Positions 49,206 through 59,299 of a stretch of 64,000 nucleotides of DNA are shown piece by piece. Position numbers and translations under genes: made by a program. The notes under the pieces are model-generated. The model worked only from the letters and a program-made list of their open reading frames with translations. It searched no databases and was not told the DNA's origin. How positions within the stretch are numbered: the stretch's first letter is position 1; every line of letters begins with the position of its first letter. Source of the stretch: Hyphomicrobium_A sp044507625 (GTDB taxonomy: Bacteria; Pseudomonadota; Alphaproteobacteria; Rhizobiales; Hyphomicrobiaceae); NCBI GenBank assembly GCA_044507625.1, contig JBIQJE010000003.1:62001-126000 (forward strand). The letters run 5' to 3'.

Positions 49206-51008
49206 TCAGTTGTCTTCCATCTTCAGCGCGGCGATGAAGGCTTCCTGCGGGATCTCCACCTTGCCGAACTGGCGCATCTTCTTCTTGCCCGCCTTCTGCT
49301 TCTCCAGGAGCTTGCGCTTACGGGAGATATCGCCGCCGTAGCACTTGGCGATCACGTCCTTGCGCAGGGCGCGGATCGTCTCGCGCGCAATGATGCGCCC
49401 GCCGATGGCCGCCTGCACGGGAATGACGAACATGTGCTGCGGAATGAGATCCTTCAGCTTCTCGCACATGGTGCGTCCGCGTGACTCGGCGCGGCTACGG
49501 TGCACGACGATCGAGAGGGCATCGACGGGCTCGGCATTGACGAGGATCTGCATCTTCACCAGGTCGCCGGGCTCATAGCCGATCATCTGATAATCGAACG
49601 AGGCATAGCCTTTGCTGATCGACTTCAGCCGGTCATAGAAATCGAACACCACCTCGTTGAGCGGCAGCTCATAGACTAGCATCGCGCGGTTGCCCGCGTA
49701 GGTGAGATCCTTCTGACGCCCGCGCCGGTCCTGGCAGAGCTTCAGGATGCCGCCGAGATACTCGTCCGGCACCATGATCGTCGCCTGGATCCAAGGCTCC
49801 TCGATGCGCTCGATGCGCGTCGTCTCCGGCATGTCGGCCGGATTGTGCATCTCCATCATCGTGCCGTCGGTGAGATAGAGATTGTAGACGACGCTCGGCG
49901 CGGTCGTGATGAGGTCGAGGTTGAACTCGCGCTCGAGGCGCTCGGTGATGATTTCGAGGTGCAGCAGCCCGAGGAAGCCGCAACGGAAGCCGAGACCCAG
50001 CGCCGCCGACGTTTCCATCTCGAAGGAGAAGCTGGCGTCGTTGAGGCGCAGCTTGCCCATCGCCTCGCGCAGGTCCGCGAAGTCTGCCGCATCGACCGGG
50101 AACAGGCCGCAGAACACCACCGGCTGCGCCGGCTTGAAGCCCGGGAGCGGCTCCGGCGTCGGATTGCGCTCGTCCGTCACCGTATCGCCGACGCGCGTGT
50201 CGGCGACTTCCTTGATCGCGGCGGTGAAGAAGCCGACCTCGCCGGGGCCGAGCTCATCGAGCATCTGCTGCTTGGGGCGGAACACGCCGACGCGCTCAAT
50301 CTGGTAATCCGCGTCCGTCGACATGAGCGTGATCTTCTGGCCCTTCTTCAAAGTGCCATCGATGATGCGCACGAGCACGACGACACCGAGATAGGCGTCG
50401 TACCAGCTGTCGACCAGCAGCGCCTTCAACGGCTTTTTGCGATCGCCCTGCGGCGGCGGCAGGCGCTCGACGATCGCCTCCAGAACGGCTTCGACGTTCT
50501 GGCCCGTTTTGGCGGAAATCGGAATGGCGTCGGAGGCATCGATGCCGATCACATCCTCGATCTGCTGCTTCACGCGATCGCTGTCGGCCGCCGGCAGATC
50601 GACCTTGTTGAGGACGGGCAGGATCTCGAGGTCGTTGTCGAGCGCCTGGTAGACGTTGGCCAGCGTCTGCGCCTCGACGCCCTGCGAGGCATCGACGACG
50701 AGGATGGCACCCTCGCAGGCGGCAAGGCAGCGCGAGACCTCATAGGCGAAGTCCACGTGTCCGGGCGTGTCCATCAGGTTGAGCTGATAGACGTTTCCAT
50801 CCTTCGCCTTGTAGTCGAGGCGCACGGTCTGCGCCTTGATGGTGATGCCGCGCTCGCGCTCGATTTCCATAGAATCGAGGATCTGCTCCTTCATCTCCCG
50901 GTCGGCCACGTTGCCGCACAGCTGGATCAGCCGGTCGGACAGCGTCGACTTGCCGTGGTCGATATGGGCGATGATGGAGAAATTGCGTATGCGCGAGGTG
51001 TCGGTCAT
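49206..51008 (-). CDS. lepA: Elongation factor 4 (LepA)
   Basis: A 600-residue translational GTPase with G motifs in order: AHIDHGKST (G1), RGITIKAQTV (G2), DTPGHVD (G3), NKVDLP (G4). Domains II and V and the LepA-specific C-terminal domain (YGGDISRKRKLLEKQKAGKKKMRQFG) follow. EF4 back-translocates or remodels stalled ribosomes. It is transcribed alone on this strand. Confidence 0.97.
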   Translation of the reverse strand: MTDTSRIRNFSIIAHIDHGKSTLSDRLIQLCGNVADREMKEQILDSMEIERERGITIKAQTVRLDYKAKDGNVYQLNLMDTPGHVDFAYEVSRCLAACEGAILVVDASQGVEAQTLANVYQALDNDLEILPVLNKVDLPAADSDRVKQQIEDVIGIDASDAIPISAKTGQNVEAVLEAIVERLPPPQGDRKKPLKALLVDSWYDAYLGVVVLVRIIDGTLKKGQKITLMSTDADYQIERVGVFRPKQQMLDELGPGEVGFFTAAIKEVADTRVGDTVTDERNPTPEPLPGFKPAQPVVFCGLFPVDAADFADLREAMGKLRLNDASFSFEMETSAALGLGFRCGFLGLLHLEIITERLEREFNLDLITTAPSVVYNLYLTDGTMMEMHNPADMPETTRIERIEEPWIQATIMVPDEYLGGILKLCQDRRGRQKDLTYAGNRAMLVYELPLNEVVFDFYDRLKSISKGYASFDYQMIGYEPGDLVKMQILVNAEPVDALSIVVHRSRAESRGRTMCEKLKDLIPQHMFVIPVQAAIGGRIIARETIRALRKDVIAKCYGGDISRKRKLLEKQKAGKKKMRQFGKVEIPQEAFIAALKMEDN

Positions 51009-51185
51009 GGCGCGCTAGATAGCACCGCCTCAAGCCCCTAGAAAGGGGCAGAAACTTGAGTAACCGTGCCTTTTTCTGTGGGCGCCGAAAATACCGCACG
51101 TTGAGGGGTGAGCCCAGTCTTGACGCCGCCACATCCCCCGGCATTGAGTACCCCGATAGGTAGCAAAAACGCCGAAGGACGCCTG

Positions 51186-52610
51186 ATGGACGCTATGAAA
51201 TTCTGTGCGGCGGTCGCCGCCGTCGCCATGCTTTATGGCGCCGCCGACGTCGCCCAAGCCCAGATAGAGCCCTCGCCCGCCTTCCGCGCGCAGCAGCCGA
51301 AGAAGAAGCCGGTACGCAAGCTCCAGCCCGCTCCCGCCGCGCCCGCCGTCGAAACCGCCACCCAGGCCCAGCCTCAGGCAGCCCCGGCGACGACGGCCGC
51401 CGTCGCAGCTGTTACCGGCGTCTCCCAGCACGCGACGCACCCGAACAAGCGGGCGCCCTATCCCCCGCCCAAGGAGAACTGCCGCAACACGGTTCCGTTC
51501 GACACTTGGCGCGCAGGCTTCAAGAAGCTCGCCGCCCAGCGCGGCCTCAACCGCCAGACGATCGCCATCGTCGACGGAATCCAGCTCAATCCCACCATCA
51601 TCTCGCGCGATCGCAAGCAGTCGTTCTTCGCGATGAGCTTCCTCGACTTCCAGAACCGTCTGGCGACCGCCAACCGCGTGCAGTCGAGCAAGCGCAAGGT
51701 CGCCGAGCATCGGCGTACCTTCGAGCGCGCCCGCGAGGAATTCGGCGTGCCCGCGTCCGTCATCACCGGCTTCTGGGCGCTGGAGAGCGACTTCGGCGCC
51801 GGCATGGGCAAGTTCCCCATCATGCCCGCGCTCGTCACCCTCGCGTACGACTGCCGCCGCAGCGAGATGTTCACCGAGGAGCTGATCGCGGCCCTGCAGA
51901 TCATCGAGCGCGGCGACATGACCCCATCGACCATGATCGGCTCGTGGGCGGGAGAGATCGGCCAGACCCAGTTCCTGCCGACGCGCTATCTCGACTACGC
52001 AATCGACTATGACAACGACGGTCGCATCAACCTCTTCTCCAACGACGACGACGTCATCGGCTCGACCGCCAACTACATGATGAACCTCGGCTGGCGCCCG
52101 AACGAGCCGTGGCTGGAGGAGGTGCGGGTCACGAAGGACCTGCCGTGGGATCAGGCCGATCTCGCGATCAAGCTGCCGCGCTCCAACTGGGCGCAGTGGG
52201 GCATCCAGTATCCGGACGGACGCCCCGTCGCCTCCGATGAGATGCCCGCCTCGCTGCTGCTGCCGATGGGACGCTACGGTCCGGCATTCCTCGCCTATCC
52301 GAACTTCGACATCTACACCGAGTGGAACAACTCCCTGAACTACGCCACGACGGCGGCATATCTTGCCACGCGCATCGACGGGGCTCCGGCGATGTCGAGG
52401 GGCCGCGGCGACACCAACGGCCTCGACTTCAACCAGACCAAAGAGCTGCAGTCCCTGCTCGCGGGCCTCGGCTATGACGTCGGCAAGGTCGATGGCCTCG
52501 CGGGTGCCAAGACCCGCGCCGCGGTCAAGGACATGCAGATCAAGCTCGGGATGCCGGCCGATTCCTACGCGACGCCTGAGCTGCTCTCGGCCCTGCGCCG
52601 CCGAGGCTGA
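51186..52610 (+). CDS. Lytic murein transglycosylase with peptidoglycan-binding domain
   Basis: The ATG at 51186 is chosen because it begins the signal peptide (MDAMKFCAAVAAVAMLYGAA, to AQA); an earlier GTG at 51108 runs through the promoter region. The 474-residue protein has an MltB-type (SLT_2) domain (about 85-390) with predicted catalytic Glu200 in FWALESDFGAGMGKF, then a PG_binding_1 domain (about 405-474) with LQSLLAGLGYDVGKVDGLAGAKTRAAV. It cleaves peptidoglycan glycan strands in the periplasm. A terminator follows. Confidence 0.92.
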   Translation: MDAMKFCAAVAAVAMLYGAADVAQAQIEPSPAFRAQQPKKKPVRKLQPAPAAPAVETATQAQPQAAPATTAAVAAVTGVSQHATHPNKRAPYPPPKENCRNTVPFDTWRAGFKKLAAQRGLNRQTIAIVDGIQLNPTIISRDRKQSFFAMSFLDFQNRLATANRVQSSKRKVAEHRRTFERAREEFGVPASVITGFWALESDFGAGMGKFPIMPALVTLAYDCRRSEMFTEELIAALQIIERGDMTPSTMIGSWAGEIGQTQFLPTRYLDYAIDYDNDGRINLFSNDDDVIGSTANYMMNLGWRPNEPWLEEVRVTKDLPWDQADLAIKLPRSNWAQWGIQYPDGRPVASDEMPASLLLPMGRYGPAFLAYPNFDIYTEWNNSLNYATTAAYLATRIDGAPAMSRGRGDTNGLDFNQTKELQSLLAGLGYDVGKVDGLAGAKTRAAVKDMQIKLGMPADSYATPELLSALRRRG

Positions 52611-52677
52611 TGCACGCGCGGAGGCGGCGCGCGAACACCATCACGCCGCGCAGCCGCAGACGCGAACGGCAAATGAG

Positions 52678-52715
52678 AAGGGCGCCCGCACGAGCCGTGC
52701 CGGCGCCCTTTTCTC
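52678..52715 (+). terminator. Intrinsic terminator after the transglycosylase gene
   Basis: AAGGGCGCC (52678-52686) pairs with GGCGCCCTT (52702-52710), with inner GCACG/CGTGC pairs; TTCTCT follows. Confidence 0.75.
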
Positions 52716-52731
52716 TATGCAAAGCTTGAGA

Positions 52732-52852
52732 AAGCGATCGCGCCCTAGAGCATTTTCCGACGAAGTGGATGCCGGTTCGTCGTAAGAAAATGCGACCAAT
52801 CAAATACCTAGAGCGTTCGGTCCGATTCCATCGGATCGCAAGACGCTCTAGT
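52732..52852. repeat. RIME-like interspersed mosaic repeat
   Basis: It contains GAGCATTTTCCGACGAAGTG and later TTCGTCGTAAGAAAATGC, which form one inverted repeat. A second inverted repeat runs from TAGAGCG to CGCTCTA around GTCCGA/TCGGAT. These forms are frequent between genes in Hyphomicrobiales genomes. It ends inside the last codons of the following gene. Confidence 0.7.
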
Positions 52853-54233
52853 GCAGCTTGACCACCGGCTCGGTCCGCCGCGTGAGCGTGCGTGACAGCG
52901 TATCGAGGAACACCTTCCACGGCCCGTGCAGCGCCATCTCGTGCATCTTGTAGAGCGAGCGGTACATCACGCGCGCGAACAGCCCTTCGATGAAGAAGCT
53001 GCGCCCGACGACGAAGCCCATCAGGTTGCCGACCGTCGAGTAGTGTCCGAGCGAAACCAGCGAGCCGAAGTCGCGGTATTTGAACGGACGCACCTCTTCG
53101 CCCTTCAGCTTGCGCTGGATCTCGACATAGAGATGCGAGGCCTCCTGGTGCGCGGCCTGCGCGCGCGGCGGGATCGGCATGCTCTCGCCTTCGGGCACCA
53201 GATAGGCGCAGTCGCCCATGGCGAAGATGTTCGGGTCGCGCGTCGTCTGCAGCGTATCGGTGACGATGAGCTGGTTCGACCGGCTCACCTCCAGCCCATC
53301 GAGATGGGCGAGCACGTCCGGGCCTTTGACACCGGCGGCCCATACGACGAGCTCCGATGGGATGAACTTACCGTTGGCGAGATTGACGCCCTCGGCCGTC
53401 ACCTCCGTGACACGCGAGTCCGTGAGGATGTCGACCTTGAGCTGCTTCAGCGTCTCGGCAACGCCCTCCGAGATGCGATCCGGCAGCGCGGGCAGGATGC
53501 GCGGCGCCGCCTCGATCAGCGTGATCTTGATGTCGTTCTCGGGGTCGATCTTGTCGAGGCCGAACGCAACGACGCCGCGTGCAGTCCGGTGCAGCTCGGC
53601 GGCAAGCTCCGTGCCCGTCGCGCCCGCGCCGATGATCGCGACGTCGAGCTGGCCCGGACGAACGGGGCCCTCCTGCGCATAGGCGCGCACGCACGCATTG
53701 ATGAGCCGGCGGTTGAAGCGCTCGGCCTGTTCCGGCGTGTCGAGCATGATGGCGTGCTTCTCGACGCCGGGCGTGCCGAACGCGTTTCCCACCGAGCCGA
53801 TGGCGATGACGAGGATGTCGTAGCGGAACGAGCGCACCGGCGTGATCTCACGCCCTTCCTCGTCGTAGGTGGCGGCGAGGTAGACGAGCTTCTTCTCGCG
53901 GTCGATTCCCGTCATCTCGCCGTAGCGGAACTGGAAGCCGTGCCAGTAGCCCTGCGCCTGGTATTCCAGCTCGTGCTGGGCAACGTCCATGCTGCCCGCG
54001 GCGATCTCGTGCAGCAGCGGCTTCCAGATATGCGTGCGCGACCGCTCGATCAGCGAGATCTGCGCCTTCTTCTTCCGCCACCACGTGTTGCGGCCGAGCT
54101 TGTCACCGAGGCGCGTCGCCAGTTCCAGTCCGCCGGCACCGCCACCGACGATGATGATGTGCGGCAGGTCGCTGTCGCCGTTGCCGACGGACATAACCTT
54201 GGTGTTTGCGGAAGCGGTCGTCGTCTCGGTCAT
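52848..54233 (-). CDS. ndh: Type II NADH dehydrogenase
   Basis: From ATG 54233 the product is 461 residues with two Rossmann motifs: FAD-binding IIIVGGGAGGLELATRLG near the N terminus and NADH-binding VAIIGAGATGTELAAELH near residue 190. FAD contacts in FAMGDCAYLVPEG and the membrane-facing C-terminal region (FVVGRSFFIEGLFARVMYR) complete the NDH-2 pattern. The enzyme passes electrons from NADH to quinone without pumping protons. A longer upstream frame is rejected. Confidence 0.93.
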   Translation of the reverse strand: MTETTTASANTKVMSVGNGDSDLPHIIIVGGGAGGLELATRLGDKLGRNTWWRKKKAQISLIERSRTHIWKPLLHEIAAGSMDVAQHELEYQAQGYWHGFQFRYGEMTGIDREKKLVYLAATYDEEGREITPVRSFRYDILVIAIGSVGNAFGTPGVEKHAIMLDTPEQAERFNRRLINACVRAYAQEGPVRPGQLDVAIIGAGATGTELAAELHRTARGVVAFGLDKIDPENDIKITLIEAAPRILPALPDRISEGVAETLKQLKVDILTDSRVTEVTAEGVNLANGKFIPSELVVWAAGVKGPDVLAHLDGLEVSRSNQLIVTDTLQTTRDPNIFAMGDCAYLVPEGESMPIPPRAQAAHQEASHLYVEIQRKLKGEEVRPFKYRDFGSLVSLGHYSTVGNLMGFVVGRSFFIEGLFARVMYRSLYKMHEMALHGPWKVFLDTLSRTLTRRTEPVVKLH

Positions 54234-54369
54234 TGCGGGGCGCCTCTTGGGTGGTGAACCTACGGGCCGACGCGCGCTTATAGCACCAGCGGGCCCGCAC
54301 AGCGCTAGCCCCGCGGACGCACGGGAGGCGTGCGCTGCTGTTATGGGAGCTGCCGAAGGCTTTCCGGGC

Positions 54370-54537
54370 CTACGGCGCAGGCGCAGTGGCGGGAGCCGGT
54401 GCCGGCACTTCCAGCGGAGCGCCATCCGGCGAGGTTGGGCCCGTGACGAACGGAAGATCGGCGAACACGAACGTATAGGCGAGCGCCGCCAGCACGCAGA
54501 CGATGAACCCCAGAATCAGAAACTTGCGATTGTCCAT
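54370..54537 (-). CDS. 55-residue single-pass membrane protein
   Basis: ATG 54537 starts MDNRKFLILGFIVCVLAALA (membrane helix), then a Pro/Ala-rich periplasmic tail ending TAPAP. A weak GGGAAA precedes the start. No family recognised; the clear topology and free-standing frame are the support. Confidence 0.5.
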   Translation of the reverse strand: MDNRKFLILGFIVCVLAALAYTFVFADLPFVTGPTSPDGAPLEVPAPAPATAPAP

Positions 54538-54747
54538 CACAGCGATATTTCCCTACGGTGCCTGGCGAAAATGCGAATGCGCGGAAGGCCCGCGCAGGGC
54601 GCACAGAAAGCACGCAAGGTCCCAAAAAACCGCTAAGCCCCCCGGGGCGTATCGCGGGCGTATCGCGGGCACATCGAGCGCGCAGCGGCGATGCGCCAAC
54701 GCCAAGCCCGTCCCACGACCGGCTCGCAAGGCGCAAATTGTGCGACA

Positions 54748-57180
54748 TCAGGAGCGGATTTCGCCGCCCGTCGCCTTCTTCACCGCCGCCGCGACCTTCT
54801 GCGCCACCGCCTCGATGTCCTTGTCGGTCAGCGTGTCGGAAGTGGGTTGCAGCGTCACTTCGATGGCGAGCGATTTCTTTCCCTCCTTCTCGAGGGCACC
54901 GCCTTCGAACACGTCGAACACGGCCACATCGCGGATGAGCGCCTTGTCGGCGCCCGCGGCAGCGCGCACGACATCGCCCGCGGCAACGTTCCGATCGAGA
55001 ACGAACGCGAAGTCGCGCCGCACGGGAAGCAGATCGTTCGCTTCCAGGCGCGGCTTGGCCCGGCTCTTCGCCTTTTGCGCGGGGAGCGCATCGAGGAACA
55101 CCTCGAAGGCGATGACCGGCGCCGCAAGATCGAGCGCCTTCAACGTGGCGGGGTGCAATTCGCCGAAGTGCGCCAGCACCGTCTTCGGACCAAGCCGCAA
55201 CATGCCGGAGCGGCCGGGGTGATACCAGTGCGGCGCGTCCCGCGTGACCTGTGCCTTCACCGGGTCGAGACCGAGCGCCGAAAGCAGCGCGAACACGTCG
55301 GCCTTGGCGTCGAACAAATCGACGTCCTTGGCCGCGCCATCCCAATGGCGCCCGCCCCCGCCGACCTTCGCCGTGCCCGAGCGCACACCCGAGGCGGAGA
55401 GATACTGATCCTCGGCGGCTTCACCGCGATAGGCCTGTCCGAGCTCGAACAGCGCCGTATCGCCGAAGCCGCGGTTGTGGTTGCGGCGAAGCGCGGTCAG
55501 CAGGCCGGGCAGCAGTCCCGGACGCATGGACGACATTTCGACCGAGATCGGATTGGCGAGGTTCAGCTCCGGTGCCCCGCCCCCGAACGCCTTCGCTTCG
55601 GCCTCGGGGATGAACGACCAGGTGATCGCCTCGGTGAGGCCGCGGGCGGCCAGTGCGCGGCGCGCACGGCGGGCGCGCTTCTGGCTTTCCGTGAGCACGG
55701 CGCGCGCGACGCCCGCAGGCCGCGGAAGCGGCGTTGCGGGCACGCGCTCCAGCCCGGCGATGCGCACCACCTCTTCGACGAGGTCGGCGGGGCCGTGGAT
55801 GTCCGGCCGCCACGTCGGCACGGTCACCTTCGCCCCTTTGCCCTTCGCCGCGATCGTGCAGCCGAGCTTTTCGAGGATCGACTTGATCTCGTTGTCTTTG
55901 ATCTCGATGCCGGTGAGCTTTGCAACGCGCCCGAACTCGAAGTCGATGACGCGCGGCTCGACCGGCGGCTTGCCGGCGACCTTCGCCTTCGACGGCGTCC
56001 CGCCCGTGAGCTTGAGGATCATGTCCGTCGCCAGATCGAGCCCCGGCATCACCGATGCCGGATCGACGCCGCGTTCGAAGCGGTAGCGGGCGTCGGTGAC
56101 GAGGCCGGTCTTGCGTCCCGTCGCGGCCGTTCGCGCCGGATCGAAGTAAGCGCTCTCGATCAGCACGTTGACCGTTGCATCCGTCGAGCCGGACTCTTCG
56201 CCGCCCATGATGCCGCCGAAGCCCAGCGGTCCATTGTCGTCGGCGATGACGCACATGGTCTCATCGACCGTGTATTCCTTGCCGTCGAGGCCAAGAAACG
56301 TCTCGCCCGCCTTGCCGAGGCGCGCGACAACCGCGCCCTTCAGCTTGTCGGCGTCGTAGACGTGCAGCGGACGCCCGCGATCCTGGCTGATGTAGTTGGT
56401 AACATCGACGAGCGCATTGATGGGGCGCAGCCCGACCGCCTTCAGGCGTTGCTGCATCCAGGCCGGAGATGGCCCGTTCTTCACACCGCGCACATAGCGG
56501 CCGGCGAACACCGGGCACGCATCCGCGGTCTCTTTCGTGAATTCCAGCTTGATGTCGACGGGAGAGGCGAAATCGCCCTCGACGGCAGCGAGCTGCGGCT
56601 CTGGCTTCAGCGTCCCCATGCCGGCGGCGGCAAGATCGCGTGCAATGCCGCGCACGCCGGTGCAGTCGGGACGGTTCGGCGTCAGCTTTACTTCGAACAC
56701 GGGATCGTTGAGCGCCGCGGCGTCGATGTAGGCTTTGCCGATATGCTCGGCCATCGCCTCGGGGAGCTCGATGATCCCGGCCGCTTCGTCGGAAAGTTCC
56801 AGCTCCGCGGCCGAGCACATCATCCCATTGGAGACGACGCCGCGCACCGGCTTTTTCTCCAGCGTGATCTTCGATCCGGGAATGTACGTGCCGAGCGGCG
56901 CGAAGACGCCGACCAGCCCGGTGCGCGCGTTCGGCGCGCCGCACACGACCTCAAGGGGCGCAGCACCCTTCTCGATCTCGACCATCACGATCTGCAGCTT
57001 GTCGGCGTTGGGATGGCGCTTGGCTTCGACGATGCGCGCAACACGGAACGCACCGAGCTTCGCACCGGGATCGTCGATGCTCTCGACCTCGAGGCCGATG
57101 GCCGACAGCTTCTCCTCCAGCGCCTCGATGGAAGCGTCCGTGTCGAGATGATCCTTGAGCCAGGACAGCGTGAATTTCAT
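54748..57180 (-). CDS. pheT: Phenylalanyl-tRNA synthetase beta subunit
   Basis: The 810-residue beta subunit pairs with PheS as an alpha2-beta2 enzyme. Domains in order: an OB-fold tRNA-binding domain (about 40-150), the B3/B4 editing domain (about 210-385) that removes Tyr, the DNA-binding-like B5 domain (about 405-470), the catalytic-like domain, and the C-terminal anticodon-binding FDX-ACB domain (about 715-810; LPVRRDFAFVLDRNVAAGDV). It starts 47 bases after pheS. Confidence 0.97.
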   Translation of the reverse strand: MKFTLSWLKDHLDTDASIEALEEKLSAIGLEVESIDDPGAKLGAFRVARIVEAKRHPNADKLQIVMVEIEKGAAPLEVVCGAPNARTGLVGVFAPLGTYIPGSKITLEKKPVRGVVSNGMMCSAAELELSDEAAGIIELPEAMAEHIGKAYIDAAALNDPVFEVKLTPNRPDCTGVRGIARDLAAAGMGTLKPEPQLAAVEGDFASPVDIKLEFTKETADACPVFAGRYVRGVKNGPSPAWMQQRLKAVGLRPINALVDVTNYISQDRGRPLHVYDADKLKGAVVARLGKAGETFLGLDGKEYTVDETMCVIADDNGPLGFGGIMGGEESGSTDATVNVLIESAYFDPARTAATGRKTGLVTDARYRFERGVDPASVMPGLDLATDMILKLTGGTPSKAKVAGKPPVEPRVIDFEFGRVAKLTGIEIKDNEIKSILEKLGCTIAAKGKGAKVTVPTWRPDIHGPADLVEEVVRIAGLERVPATPLPRPAGVARAVLTESQKRARRARRALAARGLTEAITWSFIPEAEAKAFGGGAPELNLANPISVEMSSMRPGLLPGLLTALRRNHNRGFGDTALFELGQAYRGEAAEDQYLSASGVRSGTAKVGGGGRHWDGAAKDVDLFDAKADVFALLSALGLDPVKAQVTRDAPHWYHPGRSGMLRLGPKTVLAHFGELHPATLKALDLAAPVIAFEVFLDALPAQKAKSRAKPRLEANDLLPVRRDFAFVLDRNVAAGDVVRAAAGADKALIRDVAVFDVFEGGALEKEGKKSLAIEVTLQPTSDTLTDKDIEAVAQKVAAAVKKATGGEIRS

Positions 57181-57227
57181 CGGCGCATTCCTTCCGCGCG
57201 CGGCGACCCTACCGGGCCGTTATAAAC

Positions 57228-58310
57228 TCAACCCGACAGGCCGCCCGAAAGCGTCGGCACATCCAGCACCGAGAAGCCGTAGTGGCGCAGCCAGCGCAGA
57301 TCGCCCGAGAAGAACGCCCGCAGATCGGTGAGGCCGTACTTTAGCATCGCGATGCGATCGAGGCCCATGCCGAAGGCGAAGCCCTGATACTTCTCCGGAT
57401 CGAGCCCGCAATTGCGAATGACGTTCGGATGCACCATCCCGCAGCCGAGGATCTCCAGCCATTGTCCCGGCTTGCCGATGGCTTCGGCGCCGATATCGAC
57501 CTCCATCGACGGCTCGGTGAACGGGAAGTGCGAAGCGCGGAAGCGCATCTTCACCTCGTCCACCTCGAAGAACGCCTTGCAGAATTCCTCGAGCACCCAC
57601 TTCAGATGTCCCATGTGCGTGGTCTCGTCGATGACGAGCCCTTCGATCTGGTGGAACATCGGCGTGTGGGTCTGGTCGCTGTCGCAGCGATAGACACGCC
57701 CCGGCGCGATGATGCGGATCGGCGGCTTGTTCGCCAGCATCGTGCGGATCTGCACCGGGCTCGTATGCGTGCGCAGCAGCAGACGCGATCCATCCTCCTT
57801 CGGGGGGAAATAGAACGTGTCGTGCTCCTGCCGTGCGGGATGCTCGGGCGGAATGTTGAGCTTGGTGAAGTTGAGATCGTCGCTCTCGATATCCGGGCCT
57901 TCGGCAACCGCGAAGCCCATGTCGGCGAAGATCTCGACGCACTCGTCATAGACCTGGCTGACGGGATGGATGCGCCCTTCGGCAACGGCGCCGGGACGCA
58001 CCGGAAGCGTGACGTCGGCGCGCTCGCTGGCGAGGCGCTGCGCCAGCGCCTCTTCTTCGAGGCCCGCCTTGCGGGCTTCGAGCGCCGCGGTGACGCGCGC
58101 CTTGATCTCGTTGACGGACTGTCCGAAGCCCTTGCGCTCTTCGGGAGGAAGCTTGCCGAGCGTCTGCATCAGCTCGGCGATGCGGCCCTTCTTGCCCAGA
58201 ACGGCAACGCGGGTCTGCTCGATCGCGGCAAGGTCGCCGGCGTTGGCGATGGAGGCCAGCAGTTCTTCTTCGAGCGTCTTGAGATCAGTATCAGCAGCGA
58301 CCGAGGTCAT
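57228..58310 (-). CDS. pheS: Phenylalanyl-tRNA synthetase alpha subunit
   Basis: ATG 58310 gives 360 residues; an in-frame GTG at 58328 is possible, and the ribosome site does not decide. The coiled-coil N terminus (about 10-90) is followed by class II motif 1 (ERADVTLPVRP...IHPVSQVYDE), motif 2 (RIIAPGRVYRCDSDQTHTPM FHQIEG region) and motif 3 (GFAFGMGLDRIAMLKYG). It activates Phe and transfers it to tRNA-Phe. Confidence 0.97.
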   Translation of the reverse strand: MTSVAADTDLKTLEEELLASIANAGDLAAIEQTRVAVLGKKGRIAELMQTLGKLPPEERKGFGQSVNEIKARVTAALEARKAGLEEEALAQRLASERADVTLPVRPGAVAEGRIHPVSQVYDECVEIFADMGFAVAEGPDIESDDLNFTKLNIPPEHPARQEHDTFYFPPKEDGSRLLLRTHTSPVQIRTMLANKPPIRIIAPGRVYRCDSDQTHTPMFHQIEGLVIDETTHMGHLKWVLEEFCKAFFEVDEVKMRFRASHFPFTEPSMEVDIGAEAIGKPGQWLEILGCGMVHPNVIRNCGLDPEKYQGFAFGMGLDRIAMLKYGLTDLRAFFSGDLRWLRHYGFSVLDVPTLSGGLSG

Positions 58311-58335
58311 GTGCGAGCGGAGCTCCACTCTCTGT

Positions 58336-58421
58336 CATCCCCGGCTCCATGCCGGGGATCCAACAACCCTCTCGCTCTGTAGCAAGCGGCAAGGCGGATC
58401 CTCGGGACGAGCCCGAGGATG
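58336..58421. repeat. Two RPE-like palindromes between rplT and pheS
   Basis: ATCCCCGGC pairs with GCCGGGGAT (58337-58345 and 58351-58359), and ATCCTCGGG pairs with CCCGAGGAT (58398-58406 and 58412-58420). Both are the common rhizobial type, flanked by TGTCATCC and GATGACA. They lie inside the ribosomal-protein to synthetase operon. Confidence 0.7.
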
Positions 58422-58444
58422 ACACCTGGGGCGTAACCAAATGG

Positions 58445-58813
58445 TCAGGCCGCGGCCTTCTTGACGGCGGCGGCTGCCTGCTCGGTCAGCGCCTTGAAGG
58501 CAGCGGCGTCCTTGACGGCGAGATCGGCCAGCACCTTGCGGTCGATATCGATCCCGGCCTTGTTGAGGCCGTCGATAAATCGGCCATAGGTCATGCCGTG
58601 CTCGCGGACGGCCGCGTTGATGCGCTGGATCCACAGGGCACGGAAGGTGCGCTTGCGGTTCTTGCGGTCGCGGTACTGATACTGCAGCGCCTTCTCGACG
58701 GCCTGCTTCGCGACGCGAATGGTATTCTTGCGACGGCCATAATAGCCCTTCGCGGCCTTCAGAACTTTCTTGTGCTTCGCATGGGCGGTAACACCGCGCT
58801 TGACGCGTGCCAT
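58445..58813 (-). CDS. rplT: 50S ribosomal protein L20
   Basis: This 122-residue basic protein (MARVKRGVTAHAKHKKVLKA, KNRKRTFRALWIQRINAAVR) matches L20 throughout; it assists early 23S rRNA folding and often binds its own operon leader to limit infC-rpmI-rplT translation. It lies between rpmI and pheS, all transcribed together. Confidence 0.97.
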   Translation of the reverse strand: MARVKRGVTAHAKHKKVLKAAKGYYGRRKNTIRVAKQAVEKALQYQYRDRKNRKRTFRALWIQRINAAVREHGMTYGRFIDGLNKAGIDIDRKVLADLAVKDAAAFKALTEQAAAAVKKAAA

Positions 58814-58879
58814 GGGACTGCTCCGTTAGATGACGTTGTTCGACTGCGTGTGCAGCGGCTGATGCTCGATCAGCCGCGC

Positions 58880-59080
58880 TCAGCGCGCGTAGGGCATGTA
58901 CTTCTTGACGATCTTCGCGTCCGACTCGTCCAGCACCATGGTGCCGCGCGCCTGGCGAATGAACTTCGCGTGGCGCTTGATCATGCCGTGACGCTTGCCC
59001 TGGGCGGCGGCTTTCACCTTGCCGGTGCCCGTCATCTTGAAGCGCTTTTTGGCGCCGCTCTTGGTCTTCATCTTGGGCAT
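58880..59080 (-). CDS. rpmI: 50S ribosomal protein L35
   Basis: ATG 59080 (AAGGAT before it) gives 66 residues starting MPKMKTKSGAKKRFKMTGTG, the normal L35 sequence and length. It is the second gene of the infC operon. Confidence 0.97.
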   Translation of the reverse strand: MPKMKTKSGAKKRFKMTGTGKVKAAAQGKRHGMIKRHAKFIRQARGTMVLDESDAKIVKKYMPYAR

Positions 59081-59299
59081 TTGGCTCGATCCTTTCTCTA
59101 CTCGTAGGGCTGGCCCTAATTCCGCGGGGCACATGGCCGACCGGAAACGTCCCCGTGAGGGGAGGAGCCGCCTGTTGAGGCTGTCAAAGCAGATAAAAGC
59201 CGCCACGGCATGCCCCGCCGGGCGGCTTCGCGCGTCCTTATAGGGGCGCCATAGCTAATCGGCAAGCGGTGATAGGTTAACCGCTGCTCGCTGCGTCAA

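Noticed and set aside
54691..57225. An 844-codon frame opposite pheT
   Set aside because: Antisense shadow of a well-supported synthetase gene.
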